Shown: one piece after another, positions 7,616-18,269 of the stretch
Position numbering within the stretch: the first letter of the stretch is position 1
How the letters are laid out: the number at the start of each line of letters is the position of its first letter
From: Akkermansia muciniphila
Lineage (GTDB): Bacteria > Verrucomicrobiota > Verrucomicrobiia > Limisphaerales > BJHT01
Direction of reading: 5' to 3'
NCBI GenBank assembly: GCA_945861535.1
Contig: CAMAUZ010000074.1
Span: forward strand, 1-40,436
Length of the DNA stretch: 40,436 bases
The notes under the pieces: model-generated
What the model was told of the DNA's origin: nothing
Databases searched by the model: none
The model's input: only the letters and a program-made list of their open reading frames with translations
Made by a program: the position numbers and the translations under genes

Positions 7616-7705
7616 CCCCCGCGTTCCCCCTTCGGATCATACCTTGCGTGATCTATCTCGCTCCGCTCGATTCGACGTCATCCCAAAAGATCTCCCCACC
7701 GCACG

Positions 7706-10180
7706 TCACTGCTTGATGCTCCTCAATTCAGGCTGTGTGGTTGCGGCTTCGATCAAGCGGATGGCATCCTCTACCGCACGCACGCGATCCTTGTTCAACG
7801 ACGATGGGAACTCTCGGCGTTCTGCCTCTCGATTCAGCGAGACGATCAAGTCTTTCAGCGCGGGAATCTGTGGCTTGGCCGCAGCTCCGTAGCCGGTGAT
7901 GATCTTCATGATCTGACCCGTCCGGGTTTCACTGCCATGCCCACCCTGGGTTTTCGCAAGACCGATGGCGGCTGGGATGCCTTCCTTGAAATAATACTTG
8001 GTGAGCGCTTTCAGGCCGGCCATCCGGATCACGTTGTTGAACATGGTGTCCGCCGGGCTTGGGCTCTCGACGGCAGCGAGAATCACCGGCGCGAGGGCGA
8101 TTACGTCAGCCTCGCTGAGCTGGTTTTTGAAGAAATCCTCAAGCGTGGCGCGAGCCATCCCGTCTGGATTCATTGAGACCGAGCGGACGGCATCGTAACG
8201 TAGCTTTGCATCCACTTTGGGGAGTTCATTTTTAAGGGGACCAGAGAAGACGGCGGCGGCCAATTGACCGTGGGCGATTTGCACGGGGTCCGACCATAGG
8301 ATGGGCCACGATGGCTCTGCTGTTAGAACGAGTGCCTTGAGAAGGCCTTCCAGGGCGGGTTTGGCGGTTCCACCTATTTTCCTTATGGCTTCTGCTGCTT
8401 TATAACGCACCCAGCGATCCTGATGGGCGAGTTGGTTCACCAAAACCGGCAGGGCGTCCGGGGTTTTGAGGCGCCCCAGTGTCTCGCAGGCTGCCTGAAT
8501 CTGGTGCGCATCGGCGCCCCCGGCAAGTTTGAGGAGATCAGGAATCATCGTCGTGCCCTCCGGGCGCTTCGACAGTTCCTCCGCAGCCCAACTGCGGACA
8601 ATGGGCGACCAATCGCCGAATGAGGCTACCAGTTCCGCCACAGACATGGCGCGACGGTCGAGATCAAAACTGCCCGACGCGACGGTGGCGGCAGCCTGCT
8701 TCTTGTCGAGCCAGTCCGATGGTTTGGCATCGCGGCCGGTGATGACAAGTTCACGCAAGGGCAGCGCATAGGTGAGGACATAGGTGGCCGCAGGGCTCAA
8801 TCCATAGTAGCCACTCTTTCCAAAGTAGGTGTTATCGTCCGTCTTGCCGGCTCCGTATTGTTCGCCGCCATCGTAAGTGAAAGATCCGTCGGATCGGCGC
8901 ACCAAATCGAAGTGCCATGCGGCCTTGCTAAAAAATGCCGCCGCCGCCTCGGGACCACCAACATTGGCACCGAGAGCACTCCACAAATAGCTGAAGCCTT
9001 GTCCAGTATGGCCATACTCGCGACTGGCGTAGCCGGCAGTCGCCATCCGGGCGAAAAACGCCGTCTCTTCTGGTTTGTTTCCTATGGCGGAAAACATCAC
9101 TGCGGTGATGGAATTCTTGCCGTTGTTCTCGTGATAGGGCCATGGTTCATGCTCGCCGTATGGGATCGCTCCCTTGTCGGTGAAATAGCCGAAAAACCCG
9201 GCAGCACGGCCGATGGCATGGTCGATCTCCGGATGGCTCACCCCGCACTTTTTGGCCAGCACGATGGAGAGATTGGCAGGAAGACCGGCCATGTTCACGG
9301 GACCATAGGGCGGCACAGAGCCGTTGAACTTTCCGTCTTTGGTGAGTGCGGCAAAGCCGTGGCCAAAAGTGCCATACATGCCCTGGCCGCGGGCCAGCGA
9401 GAGGGCGAGATTATCGATGGCAGGCAGCACCTCCATGTCGCGGGTGATCAGGAAATACTCGCAGAGAAAAAGATTCCGATACGCCAACTGCCATGTATTG
9501 CCCCAGACAGGTCCATCAGGCTTCTTGTTTGGGTCCACTTGCAGGGCAGCCAGGCTTCGCGCGAATTCCTGCAATTTCGGCAGATACTCAGGCTTGCCTG
9601 TCGCGAGCAGGGCTAGGCCCTGAATCGACCCCGTCCAGTCTTTGGCCATTGGTTCCTTCTCCAGGACCTTACAAGCCTGATCGAGGATCCGCCCGGATTT
9701 CTCACACTTCCAGGGAGCGGTCCCGCTGTAGGTTCCCATCACAACGAGTTTGATCGAAAGCTCCTGGACTTTTCCGCTGCGGGAAACCGTCAATTTGAGC
9801 ACGCCGCCCCTGGCCTCCGTTTCTGCATTCTGGATGGCCATGGCCATGCTCTTGCGCGCATCATCGGTGAAAGGTTTCCCCTCCGCCCCGAGGATCACGT
9901 CATCCACCTTCACCACACCATCCGCCGGTGAAGCTGCGCCGACGTGGGTGACCAGAATCTGACGACTGGCCAAAGTCGTGCGGCCTTGTGCCGCATCGAG
10001 ATTATTGGCCGCCTTGGTGTAAATCCAGCCACGCAGGCCAGTGGCTCCCAGATTGTAGGTTAGCTTTCGATCCACTGTGGCGGCCTCCTTGGTGAGATCG
10101 GGAGCTTGCGCGTGAAGCGGGTGGGCAATGCCGAATGCGAGTGCGGCCAGCAGGCCGATGGTTGTGATCGATGTTTTCAT
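7706..10180 (-). CDS. Secreted DUF6288 protein with PDZ-like and HEAT repeats
   Basis: This is an 824-residue protein with a clear signal peptide (MKTSITTIGLLAALAFGIAH, probably cleaved after HAQA). The motif YNLGATGLRGWIY near 38-50 is the N-terminal hallmark of the DUF6288 family as I recall it. A PDZ-like segment (about 70-150) contains ILVTHVGAASPADGVVKVDD. The central part is alpha-helical and rich in Trp and Gly (about 170-500), recalling alpha/alpha-toroid folds. HEAT-type repeats (about 520-660) are recognisable in VRSWAAEELSKRPEG and VRYKAAEAIRKIGG. A GTG at 10195 could add five residues, but the ATG at 10180 gives a better signal peptide. The gene starts 24 bases after a SASA esterase stop and is probably co-transcribed. 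The function of the family is unknown. A surface role with the neighbouring carbohydrate esterases is an inference. Confidence 0.8.
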   Translation of the reverse strand: MKTSITTIGLLAALAFGIAHPLHAQAPDLTKEAATVDRKLTYNLGATGLRGWIYTKAANNLDAAQGRTTLASRQILVTHVGAASPADGVVKVDDVILGAEGKPFTDDARKSMAMAIQNAETEARGGVLKLTVSRSGKVQELSIKLVVMGTYSGTAPWKCEKSGRILDQACKVLEKEPMAKDWTGSIQGLALLATGKPEYLPKLQEFARSLAALQVDPNKKPDGPVWGNTWQLAYRNLFLCEYFLITRDMEVLPAIDNLALSLARGQGMYGTFGHGFAALTKDGKFNGSVPPYGPVNMAGLPANLSIVLAKKCGVSHPEIDHAIGRAAGFFGYFTDKGAIPYGEHEPWPYHENNGKNSITAVMFSAIGNKPEETAFFARMATAGYASREYGHTGQGFSYLWSALGANVGGPEAAAAFFSKAAWHFDLVRRSDGSFTYDGGEQYGAGKTDDNTYFGKSGYYGLSPAATYVLTYALPLRELVITGRDAKPSDWLDKKQAAATVASGSFDLDRRAMSVAELVASFGDWSPIVRSWAAEELSKRPEGTTMIPDLLKLAGGADAHQIQAACETLGRLKTPDALPVLVNQLAHQDRWVRYKAAEAIRKIGGTAKPALEGLLKALVLTAEPSWPILWSDPVQIAHGQLAAAVFSGPLKNELPKVDAKLRYDAVRSVSMNPDGMARATLEDFFKNQLSEADVIALAPVILAAVESPSPADTMFNNVIRMAGLKALTKYYFKEGIPAAIGLAKTQGGHGSETRTGQIMKIITGYGAAAKPQIPALKDLIVSLNREAERREFPSSLNKDRVRAVEDAIRLIEAATTQPELRSIKQ

Positions 10181-10204
10181 GATTTTTCTACTCACGTAAA
10201 AGAA

Positions 10205-11110
10205 TTACTTCAACAGGCCCTTCATTCCCTCACCGGCCGCTTCGCCGATAAGAAAATAACTCTCGGCATTGGCGAACCAATGATGTCCATGGGTCGGACA
10301 GGGGGACAGCTCAGCAGGCCGGGCAAAATCGGTGGTCTTGATGAACAAGGCATTCTTGATTTGCTGGGTGCCTTCTTCCTGCGCCTTTCTGAAATCAAAC
10401 ATGTTGCCACTGGTCACCGGTCCGCCGTTACCCAGTTCACCTACCACCACCGGCATGTTCGGCGCTTTGAATTCCTTGCGGAGATCCTTTACCAAGTTGA
10501 CGAGATTTTGCGAATACTCAGCGATCGCCGGTTTCTCACACATGTCGTTCCAGCCCTGCTGCCAGTAAAAACCCGCTATCTCGTATTTCTTATCCCCAAG
10601 TTCAGCCAAGGCCGCGCGAACTTCCTCGACCATCTTGGTGTAATAGGGCCCTACCTGACCGCCGGAACTAGGCGGTCTGAAATCGACGAACAGACTCTTG
10701 CCGCCCCACGCCGTTTTGATCAATAGCACCGGCTCTTTGAAGGTGTCGCCCATGACAAACCCGAACCCAAGCTCGGGACCCATGTGCCGTCTCGATCCGT
10801 CTGCGGCATAACCGGTGTAGCCCACCGTGAGGCCACCCTTCAGAACTTTGTCCCGAACCTTGAATGAGATCTGCACATCGTCCCGGACAACCCATTCCCC
10901 TTTTTCATTCTTGAGCTTCTTCATCTTTTCGGCGCTCTTCGAATTCGCCATCGACCAGGCCAGATTACCCTTGCCGCCATTGTAATCATGATCAACCGAG
11001 CCTTGGCCTTCCATGTTGGATTGCCCGGCGAGGATGAAGACCTTGATCGGCTCGGCAGCGCTGGCAGCGCAGAAGAGTGCGGCGATGATTAGTGTGACCA
11101 AGGATTTCAT
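10205..11110 (-). CDS. Secreted SASA-type carbohydrate esterase, short form
   Basis: This 301-residue protein has a signal peptide (MKSLVTLIIAALFCAASAAE) and one SASA (sialate O-acetylesterase/SGNH) domain. Visible SGNH blocks are FILAGQSNMEGQG with the nucleophile S31, KTAWGGKSL with the oxyanion glycine, GFYWQQGWND, and the C-terminal PTHGHHW with H277 as the probable catalytic histidine. The predicted activity is removal of acetyl groups from glycans outside the cell. The frame is open upstream to 11290, but the ATG at 11110 begins the signal peptide. The domain is shared with the longer gene just upstream, 107 bases away. A DUF6288 gene follows after 24 bases. The three probably form one transcript. 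Confidence 0.85.
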   Translation of the reverse strand: MKSLVTLIIAALFCAASAAEPIKVFILAGQSNMEGQGSVDHDYNGGKGNLAWSMANSKSAEKMKKLKNEKGEWVVRDDVQISFKVRDKVLKGGLTVGYTGYAADGSRRHMGPELGFGFVMGDTFKEPVLLIKTAWGGKSLFVDFRPPSSGGQVGPYYTKMVEEVRAALAELGDKKYEIAGFYWQQGWNDMCEKPAIAEYSQNLVNLVKDLRKEFKAPNMPVVVGELGNGGPVTSGNMFDFRKAQEEGTQQIKNALFIKTTDFARPAELSPCPTHGHHWFANAESYFLIGEAAGEGMKGLLK

Positions 11111-11217
11111 ACGGGCTGAGATAAAGTGATGTTTTATGGTTGTTTGCTGACGGATTGCTAGGGAATTACTTCTGGGATAAAACTCGTTGAGAGAGCCAGT
11201 GGCCGGAGCGAAGGAGG

Positions 11218-13005
11218 TTATTTCTGTAAAGCCACCAAGGCCTCGGCAAATGCCTTGCCCATCTGCGCGAAAATCTTCGCACTGCCCCAATAGTGGTAAC
11301 CGCCATTGGAAGCGCCTTTGAGGCCCTCTCTGTCTTTGGGCGAGAGGATTTCCTCCAACGCCAGGTCTAGCTTCTCCTGCTCGGCTTTGGTGATACCCTC
11401 AATCCGCACATCGATCGCGCTATAATGTTCCGGGGAGTTAAGATCATATTGGTCATTGGCATAGACCGCCAAGACGTTCTTCCCCTTCTTCAAATGTTTG
11501 ATCTGTGCTTCTTTGAGGACAAGGGAACCGTATTGCGGCTTGTCCTGCCACCAGATGTAGGTGTGAATCTTTTGGCCGTTCAAATAGATGTGGAATCCTT
11601 GTCTTGCTAAAATCGCGAGACGATACGAATCGCAGTTGAGGTCTTCGACCTCAAACGTTGTGCGCATCAGCAGGAATTCACCTTTGCCCCATGTGGAGGG
11701 GAATTTGTCCAAGGTGATTCCGCTGTGTTTCCAGACGCCCTTTCCGATGGGTGCCTTGCCGGATGTCCATTTGCTGTCATCGAAGTCGGGCATATACCAG
11801 TTCTGCATCCCGGCTGGCAGCGTGATGTCGCGAAACCGCCTAGCATCATACTTTTCCATCTTGTCCTTCTTCTCCGTGGGATCGATCGTCACGAAGCTCC
11901 AGGTCCGCTCCTCCGGAAGCGGTTTGCCAACCGGCCTCCAGTAGTTCTCCCATTTCCAATCCCTGTCGAAAGTGCCGTCCTTTTTCAATGTGTGCGCCGT
12001 ATTGACGATATTGTTATACTCGCCCTGCTTGGGCATTGCGGCGGCGATGGCATGATCCCAGAACGGGGCGGTATCCACAGCCACCACGTTGCCCTTGAAC
12101 TCGGGCATGTCGGCCGGTGCGGCCATGGCCTTGCGGAAATTCACATTCTTCTCACCGTCAACACCCAGCACGCCGATCACGAAGGGCATCTTCGGGGCCG
12201 AAAGATCTTTGCGTAAATCCCGGATGAAGTGTGCCAGCAGGCGCGAGTATTCGTCGTATTTTCCAAGTTGGTCGGGGCCGGGATAAGTCGTCCCATCGAC
12301 CAGGTCGTTGAAACCCTGAAGCCAGACAAAGCCGGCCAGTTCAAAGCCAGCTTTCTCGTCATATTCCGGACAAACTCGCTTGGGATCTGCCAGCACCTTT
12401 TTCACATGTTCGATCATCATTCGGTAGAACACACCCGAGGCGGCATCCTTTTTATCCTGCCACGCTTTCCGATCCGCGAGTTTGGGAACCCCGTGGGCGC
12501 CTTGGGGATATTTGTCCCACACTTCCTGGATCGCCTTGGGCAGCTTGTATTTCCCGGCACTGGGTGGACGGAACTCGGTGTTGAGTGATCTGCCGCCCCA
12601 GGCGGTCTTGATAATCAGAATGGGCTCCTTCACCGCTTTCTCCATATAGATTCCAAAGGTGAACTCGGGACCGATCTTGCCGCCAATCTTGGTGGGGTTA
12701 TTTCCCCGTTCACCAAAGCCGGCGGTCAACTTGCCCAGGCCCTCGCCATTCGCACTGCCATCATAAGGGCCGGTCAAATATGACATCCAGACCCTGTCAC
12801 ATACCCGTGGAGTTCCATCGGGATTGCGCATCTCCTTGAAAATGGGTGCCGTCAGCGGATCCTTACCGATGTAGTCAAAAGTGCTGATCGCCGCATGCCC
12901 CTCCATGTTGGATTGGCCCGCCAGGATAAAAACCTTCAGCGGCTTTGCTTCCAATCCGCCGGCGGCGAGGAGGGCGATGGTGAGGAGTGTGATGGTGCGT
13001 TTCAT
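11218..13005 (-). CDS. SASA-type esterase with an inserted beta-sandwich domain
   Basis: This 595-residue protein has a signal peptide (MKRTITLLTIALLAAGGLEA). The SGNH core starts with FILAGQSNMEG (nucleophile S32), then KTAWGGRSL, then GFVWLQGFNDLVDG. The last SGNH block, with the catalytic histidine, normally follows within about 60 residues. Here it is delayed to the very C-terminus (GGYHYWGSAKIFAQMG, H571). The roughly 200 residues in between form a second domain. Its features (DFDDSKWTSGKAPIG, LLMRTTFEVED, FHIYLNGQKIHTY, VYANDQYD) resemble the jelly-roll, galactose-binding-like modules found in beta-galactosidases. The intervening domain probably binds carbohydrate. It is the longer paralogue of the downstream esterase. 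The activity on acetylated glycans is inferred from the family. Confidence 0.85.
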   Translation of the reverse strand: MKRTITLLTIALLAAGGLEAKPLKVFILAGQSNMEGHAAISTFDYIGKDPLTAPIFKEMRNPDGTPRVCDRVWMSYLTGPYDGSANGEGLGKLTAGFGERGNNPTKIGGKIGPEFTFGIYMEKAVKEPILIIKTAWGGRSLNTEFRPPSAGKYKLPKAIQEVWDKYPQGAHGVPKLADRKAWQDKKDAASGVFYRMMIEHVKKVLADPKRVCPEYDEKAGFELAGFVWLQGFNDLVDGTTYPGPDQLGKYDEYSRLLAHFIRDLRKDLSAPKMPFVIGVLGVDGEKNVNFRKAMAAPADMPEFKGNVVAVDTAPFWDHAIAAAMPKQGEYNNIVNTAHTLKKDGTFDRDWKWENYWRPVGKPLPEERTWSFVTIDPTEKKDKMEKYDARRFRDITLPAGMQNWYMPDFDDSKWTSGKAPIGKGVWKHSGITLDKFPSTWGKGEFLLMRTTFEVEDLNCDSYRLAILARQGFHIYLNGQKIHTYIWWQDKPQYGSLVLKEAQIKHLKKGKNVLAVYANDQYDLNSPEHYSAIDVRIEGITKAEQEKLDLALEEILSPKDREGLKGASNGGYHYWGSAKIFAQMGKAFAEALVALQK

Positions 13006-13219
13006 AGTTTTTCCCTTTGGAGGTCTTCAGTGAGGATTGGGACGGCGTAAGTATCTCGCAATATGTGTAAGGCGATCCGCGGGGAGCGCGATGATTATTT
13101 ATTTTTCAACTGGCCCGAACTGTGAACAGGCCCCGGTGCATGGTTCACGGTTCACGGCGCTCGACCAACTCCGCAAATCGGGCTGCACAAATGGGATGTC
13201 GAGCGGCACATGCCCTTAT

Positions 13220-13235
13220 GGTTCTTGGTTCTTCG
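13220..13235. repeat. ggttcttggttcttcg simple repeat
   Basis: This sits immediately beyond the stop codon of the large propeller gene, as a similar repeat does beside that gene's fossil copy at 7154-7170. The remaining 13006-13219 spacer holds a small direct repeat (ggttcacggttcacgg, about 13142-13157) and no gene that I can support. Confidence 0.5.
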
Positions 13236-16200
13236 TCACTTCACTTCCACCTCACCCCAGAGGCTCGGGGTGAGCATGATTTCGCCGGGGATGTCGTCCA
13301 CGAGGCCGGTGTTTTGGTTGGACCAATAGGAGCGCAGGTTGGTGTCGGTGCCGGCGGCGTCGCCGAAGGTTACGCCGAAGTCGGCGCGGAGTTTTTGGCC
13401 GGCGGACAGGGTGAGGCCCAGGTCGGCGAGCGGGAGGGCGGCGGTGACGGTGTAGCCGTTGGCGTCGGTTTTCACGGTGATCTTGGCGCCGGGGATTTGG
13501 CGCACGTCGTCCACTTTGGCGCCGCGCCAGGGGCTGGTGAATTCGATGGGGTTTTTGCCGCCGGGTTGGCGATGCTCGTAAAGCACGGCGATGGCTTTGC
13601 CTTCGTGCGGGGCGATGAGCAGGCGCTTGTCGCCGGGGACGGGGTCGCGGCGCTTCGGATCGGCTTTCGGGTCGCAGGCGAATTGGAAATCGACCGTGTC
13701 GCCGGTGGCGAAGAGCTTGGTCCAGTCGCGGCCGTTGTTCACCCAGGGCGAGGAGTCCTGCACTTTCCAGGTGAGATGCAGATGCGTGGCATCGGCGCGG
13801 AGATCGAGCTGGGTTTTGAACTTGCCGCTTTTGTCCCAGGTGATTGCGCCGGGGATGGTGGCTTCACGGGATGGCTGTTTCGCGGCGGCGGCTCGCAGGC
13901 TTTGACGCTCGGCTGCGGCGATCTGGGCGGGGGTAACTGCCAGTTTGCCGCTCTGGCGTTTCAAGGTGCGGAGCCCTTCGAGTTCATAGATGCGATAAGG
14001 TCCGTGGCCGATCTGCACGAGGTAACGACCCGTTTTCGCATCGCGACCGAAGCTGCCGCCGAAGATCTCGCCGCCGAGTCGATACTCGTTTTTTAAATAG
14101 CTCACGCGCACATCCACGAAGGCTTCATCGAGATAGAAGCCATCCGTGCTCAGCAGGAAGCAGCGACCGTGATTGCCGTTCAGGAAGACCACGTCTGACA
14201 TGTCATCGAGCGGGGCGATGCCGAGGAAGGCCATCGCGCCCTGCATCACGCCGGGCTCGGGCAGCGGGGCAGTGTGCGAGCCATGCACGTCGCTCCACTG
14301 GTTCGGGTAGCGCCAAAGATGACGACCATCGGCGGCGTAGGCGTTCATTTCGGGGTCGGAGTTGAAAAGGAAACGTCCGGCGCGGTCGCGCACCGTGGCG
14401 ACTCCGTTGCGCTTGTAGCCGGGGGTGAGACTCACGGGCATGGCAGCGGCGATGGCTTCATCGAGCGTCGGATAGTCGGGCACGCCGTTGGCCAGCATTC
14501 CCTTCGGCTTGATGGCGGCGACTTTGACCTGCTTCTTCTCGGCCACGGGCATGTAGAAAGTGAGCGAGTGCTGCAGATGACCCCACGCGCCGCCACCGTA
14601 GTCGATCTGGTCGCCGCAGAAATCGAACTCCGCCTGCTGCGCCTCGCCATCGCCATTGCGGTCCACCCACAGCACGCCCATGCCGCGCTGCGACCACGGC
14701 TTGCCCTCGCCCTTTTTGCCGGACTTCTCGCCCGCGCGTTTTTCCGGCCACTTCGCGTAGAAGGCGTCGATGTAGGCCTGCGGCGGACGCCAGTTGAAGG
14801 CATACGCGAAGTGATGCGTGCCCGCTGTGGCGGCGATGTCCTTCACGGTGCCATCGGGCAGCACTTCGCTGATGAGCGCAATCTTCCCGCGCGTGCTCAC
14901 AAACGTGCGGCCTGCCTCGCGGAACCACGCATAGCTGTGCGGCTCGTAGTGGCCGAGATGGCCTTCATCGAGGCTGATCACGTGCGTGGGCCGCGCGGTT
15001 TTCTTCTCGATGTCCACGTCCCAGAAACATCCCAGCCCGATCCAGCGGCGCGGGTTCTCCGGATCAAAGCCGCTGCCATCACCGCCGTAATGCGGCATGC
15101 CGAACTTCTCGATCACGACCTCGTTTTTGCCGAGATCCCACGCGAGCACACGCTTCGGGTTCCAGCGCTTCTCCGTGACCCACAGCTTGCCATCCGGCCC
15201 GAAGACAAGCCCGGTGGGATTCACCATGCGCTGCGGATCATACGCGCCACGATACGGGCCGCCCGCTTTGCCGATCACGGCCAGTGCTTTGCCCTCGGAT
15301 GAAAAACGACGCACCTGATGCGCTGCGGCATCGCTGATTAAGATGTCGCCATTCGGAGCCAGGGTGAGGCCGCTGATGTCGCTGTGCTTGATGAGCAGCT
15401 TTTGATCGCGCACCCGCACCACGCCGGCATCCGTAGCGGCAAACAACTCTTTCCCGGCGCTGAGATGCCGCACGCCTGCGAGCGGGATTTTTTCGAGCGA
15501 CTGACCGGAAGCCGCATCGAGCACGAACACGCACTTCTTATCCCGCGAGCCGACGTAGAGCCGGCCATTCATCACCGCGATGCCGCCGAGATTGAATGCC
15601 TTCAAATCACTCTGCGGCCCGACCTCCATCGTATCCACCGTGATGGCGCGTTCCTTGCCCGGCCACTCGGCGAGCTTGCCGGTGGTGACGTCATAGCGGG
15701 TCACGGTGACCGTCCACGTCGCTTTCCAATCCGCTTTGCTGACATCGGGCCGACCGCCCCAGGCGAACCCATCTTGCGCGCAGTAAAGATACTGCGAGTC
15801 CGCAGCGATGGCGTCGTGCTGGATGCCGAAGCCGTGCTGATGCTCGTAGCCTTGCGCGAACTTGCCGTCGTTGTTCAGCGCGACCAGCGCCCAACCGCCC
15901 TCGGTGACCGGCGCGGCAAAAAACACCCGCTCACCATTTGCCGCCGCCGCGTGCAGCGTGCTGTGATTCGGCCCCCAAGGCCCCGTCGTCGGCTCGTCGC
16001 CATTCGCGAAGTTCATGAGGTAGCGCGGGCGGATGCCTTCATGCGTCGCCGCACGCCATGCGTAGCGGCCCGGTGCCACGAGCTTCCCCGTCTCGTCGAG
16101 TCCATCCCAGACCACGTCGTGCTTCCCCGCCGTGAAGGCGCGGCCCGAGACGAGATTGCGCACTCGCTCGCCCTTTTCGTTTTCAATGACAACGCTCGCC

Positions 16201-18194
16201 TTGCCTTCCTGCGGCTGCTCGAAGCTCAAGTGAATTTCCTGCTGACGCGCCGCCACCGCCTCGCGATGCGACGCCAGATCAAACTCCGCCCACGCAGCCG
16301 GATCGTCATTGAATGCCGCGTGCAGGGCCCGGTGATCGGTGAAGCCAAAACGCTCCCGCTGGCCTTCGTGCTCGAGCGCGATGGCGATGCGCAGTTTCTT
16401 CAAAGCCCCTTTCGGCAGCGACACCCGCGCCGCATTGGCCGTCACGGCTTTTTCGCCATTGAAGACGCCGATGCGCACCTGCCTGGCTGGCGTCTTCACC
16501 GTCACCGCGCTGTCCGTGACTTCGATTTCCATCGGAATGCCGCCCGCCCGCTCCGAGAGCAGCTTGGCGGCTTGAGGTGCCTCGGCGAGTTCCAGCTTCA
16601 CCAGCCGCTGTTTGCCCATTTCATGCACGATCACCCGCGAACCCGCGATGGCGACATGCGCGGGCGAATCGAGGCCCGTGTAGCGCACCGGAGCTGCGTT
16701 CATCGAATCATACACCCACACCGCGCCCGCCTTCGGATCGCTCACGACGAGCTTTTTGCCATCGCTGTGGATGTAAACCGCGCCGCCATGCTGCGTGAGA
16801 CGTTGCACTTCCTTCCAGCCGCGTTCGAAGACCACGATGGCATCCGCATCCGCCGCGAGCAGTTTGTTTTCAAACCACGCCAGGCTCGTGCAGGCCTTCA
16901 GACCCGGCAGCGTGATGGACTTCGGCTGGCCGCTTTGCTGGCCGCCTTCATTCACGGGAATCTCAAAGGCCGCGCCACTCGGTGTCGTCACGATCATCGT
17001 GCGATCCATCCAGGCCGCGCCGCTGATGTCGTCCGGCATGCTGAAGTCCTTCACGCCCGGCGTTTCCTGATGCGAGAGGCCGTTTTCATCAATGATCGGC
17101 CCACGGGCGAGCTGGACGTAGCTGTAGTGCTTTTTCAGCACGCAGAGCGTCTTGCCGCCGAGCACGACGGGCTGCGCGCAGATGGATGGCTCCAGATCGC
17201 CGAGGGTGTGCGGCGTGTGTGGCTCATCCTGCCAGCGCCAGCTTCCGCGCGAGGTCCAGATGTTCCCATTCGCGTCCAGCGCCAATGCTTTGAGCCCCAG
17301 CAGCCCGCCGATACGCCGCACGACATCGAAGCGGTTTTCTTTCTCATTCCACTGCACAAACTGGATCACGCCGCCCATGCCCGACACCGCAAAGAGGCCA
17401 TCCCGCAGCTTCACCATGCCCCGGCCATTGGTGAGATCATTGCTCTCGGGCAAGTAGCCGATGAACGTGCCCGACGCTCCGCCCAGAACCACGCCCGGAT
17501 CAGGCTCGAAGGCGTCATTGAAGCGGTTGATCGTGCTGTGATGGGTGTGCGAGAACCAATGGCGCCCGACCTTCTGCGGACGCTCGCCTTGGAAGCCTTT
17601 CGGGAAACCCTCCTTCAACGTGCTGCCCTGCCACGCAAAGACCTTGCCCTCGCCAAAGCCAAAGAGCGTGCCGTCCGCCTCGACATGCAGCGACCGAATC
17701 TGCGCACCCGGCTGCATCATCGCGGTGCGTTCGCCGGTAGCGGGATCGAGTGAGAACAGCGACTCTTTTTCCAATCCGACGACCCGCCCGCCGACCGCAC
17801 TGGAGGCCAGCACATCCACCTCGCCCTTCAAGCGTGTCGGCTTCGTCCCCGGCGCTGCTTGAATCGGCAGCGTGTAAAGAACCTTCTTGAGCTTCAGCAC
17901 GAGCAGATCACCCACGCGCGTCAGTTGATCGTTCCCGCGTCCATCACCCTCTGGAATCTCAAAGCTCGCGAGCAGCCGTCCATCCAGCGCATAGCGATTC
18001 AGCCGCGTGGAGCCACCGCGCTCCCACAGCGCCCCCGCATCATCGAGCACCGGCCCGATCCCCGCCGCGAGCTTGCCCGCAAAGACCGCCTGCGAGTCAT
18101 CCGAATTCCCCAGCGTGCCCGCAAAACGGAGTTCCGCGGCATGCAGCGTGGACAATGATGTGAGAAGGAGAGCGGTGAGGAATGTGAGTTTCAT
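13236..18194 (-). CDS. Large secreted NHL-propeller protein with CBM9-like C-terminus
   Basis: This is a 1652-residue protein with a signal peptide ([19 protein letters not shown]). Residues of about 25-590 form WD/PQQ-like propeller repeats. A FlgD-like Ig fold follows at about 640-720 ([20 protein letters not shown], then [17 protein letters not shown]). A second, NHL-type propeller comes next, with blades such as [20 protein letters not shown] and [20 protein letters not shown]. One EF-hand-like loop is present ([13 protein letters not shown]). The C-terminal 200 residues resemble CBM9/DOMON-type sugar-binding sandwiches. No catalytic motif is evident, so a structural or polysaccharide-binding surface role is most likely. 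The upstream extension to 18266 lacks a signal peptide and was rejected. The gene is 75 bases downstream of a sulfatase. A second relative (35866-38721) and a fossil 3' end (7169-7267) are in the window. Confidence 0.8.
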   Translation of the reverse strand: MKLTFLTALLLTSLSTLHAAELRFAGTLGNSDDSQAVFAGKLAAGIGPVLDDAGALWERGGSTRLNRYALDGRLLASFEIPEGDGRGNDQLTRVGDLLVLKLKKVLYTLPIQAAPGTKPTRLKGEVDVLASSAVGGRVVGLEKESLFSLDPATGERTAMMQPGAQIRSLHVEADGTLFGFGEGKVFAWQGSTLKEGFPKGFQGERPQKVGRHWFSHTHHSTINRFNDAFEPDPGVVLGGASGTFIGYLPESNDLTNGRGMVKLRDGLFAVSGMGGVIQFVQWNEKENRFDVVRRIGGLLGLKALALDANGNIWTSRGSWRWQDEPHTPHTLGDLEPSICAQPVVLGGKTLCVLKKHYSYVQLARGPIIDENGLSHQETPGVKDFSMPDDISGAAWMDRTMIVTTPSGAAFEIPVNEGGQQSGQPKSITLPGLKACTSLAWFENKLLAADADAIVVFERGWKEVQRLTQHGGAVYIHSDGKKLVVSDPKAGAVWVYDSMNAAPVRYTGLDSPAHVAIAGSRVIVHEMGKQRLVKLELAEAPQAAKLLSERAGGIPMEIEVTDSAVTVKTPARQVRIGVFNGEKAVTANAARVSLPKGALKKLRIAIALEHEGQRERFGFTDHRALHAAFNDDPAAWAEFDLASHREAVAARQQEIHLSFEQPQEGKASVVIENEKGERVRNLVSGRAFTAGKHDVVWDGLDETGKLVAPGRYAWRAATHEGIRPRYLMNFANGDEPTTGPWGPNHSTLHAAAANGERVFFAAPVTEGGWALVALNNDGKFAQGYEHQHGFGIQHDAIAADSQYLYCAQDGFAWGGRPDVSKADWKATWTVTVTRYDVTTGKLAEWPGKERAITVDTMEVGPQSDLKAFNLGGIAVMNGRLYVGSRDKKCVFVLDAASGQSLEKIPLAGVRHLSAGKELFAATDAGVVRVRDQKLLIKHSDISGLTLAPNGDILISDAAAHQVRRFSSEGKALAVIGKAGGPYRGAYDPQRMVNPTGLVFGPDGKLWVTEKRWNPKRVLAWDLGKNEVVIEKFGMPHYGGDGSGFDPENPRRWIGLGCFWDVDIEKKTARPTHVISLDEGHLGHYEPHSYAWFREAGRTFVSTRGKIALISEVLPDGTVKDIAATAGTHHFAYAFNWRPPQAYIDAFYAKWPEKRAGEKSGKKGEGKPWSQRGMGVLWVDRNGDGEAQQAEFDFCGDQIDYGGGAWGHLQHSLTFYMPVAEKKQVKVAAIKPKGMLANGVPDYPTLDEAIAAAMPVSLTPGYKRNGVATVRDRAGRFLFNSDPEMNAYAADGRHLWRYPNQWSDVHGSHTAPLPEPGVMQGAMAFLGIAPLDDMSDVVFLNGNHGRCFLLSTDGFYLDEAFVDVRVSYLKNEYRLGGEIFGGSFGRDAKTGRYLVQIGHGPYRIYELEGLRTLKRQSGKLAVTPAQIAAAERQSLRAAAAKQPSREATIPGAITWDKSGKFKTQLDLRADATHLHLTWKVQDSSPWVNNGRDWTKLFATGDTVDFQFACDPKADPKRRDPVPGDKRLLIAPHEGKAIAVLYEHRQPGGKNPIEFTSPWRGAKVDDVRQIPGAKITVKTDANGYTVTAALPLADLGLTLSAGQKLRADFGVTFGDAAGTDTNLRSYWSNQNTGLVDDIPGEIMLTPSLWGEVEVK

Positions 18195-18269
18195 GTGGTT
18201 GACACTCTGTCGTTGCAAACGTAGTTCGGTTCCGGCGCATCGGCGGCTTGGAGGATCGCGCTGCACTGC

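Noticed and set aside
15384-17753. 789-codon plus-strand open frame inside the large propeller gene
   Set aside because: It is antisense to a gene with clear domains, rich in Arg and His as expected from reverse-strand reading of GC-rich codons, and has no signal or family motif.
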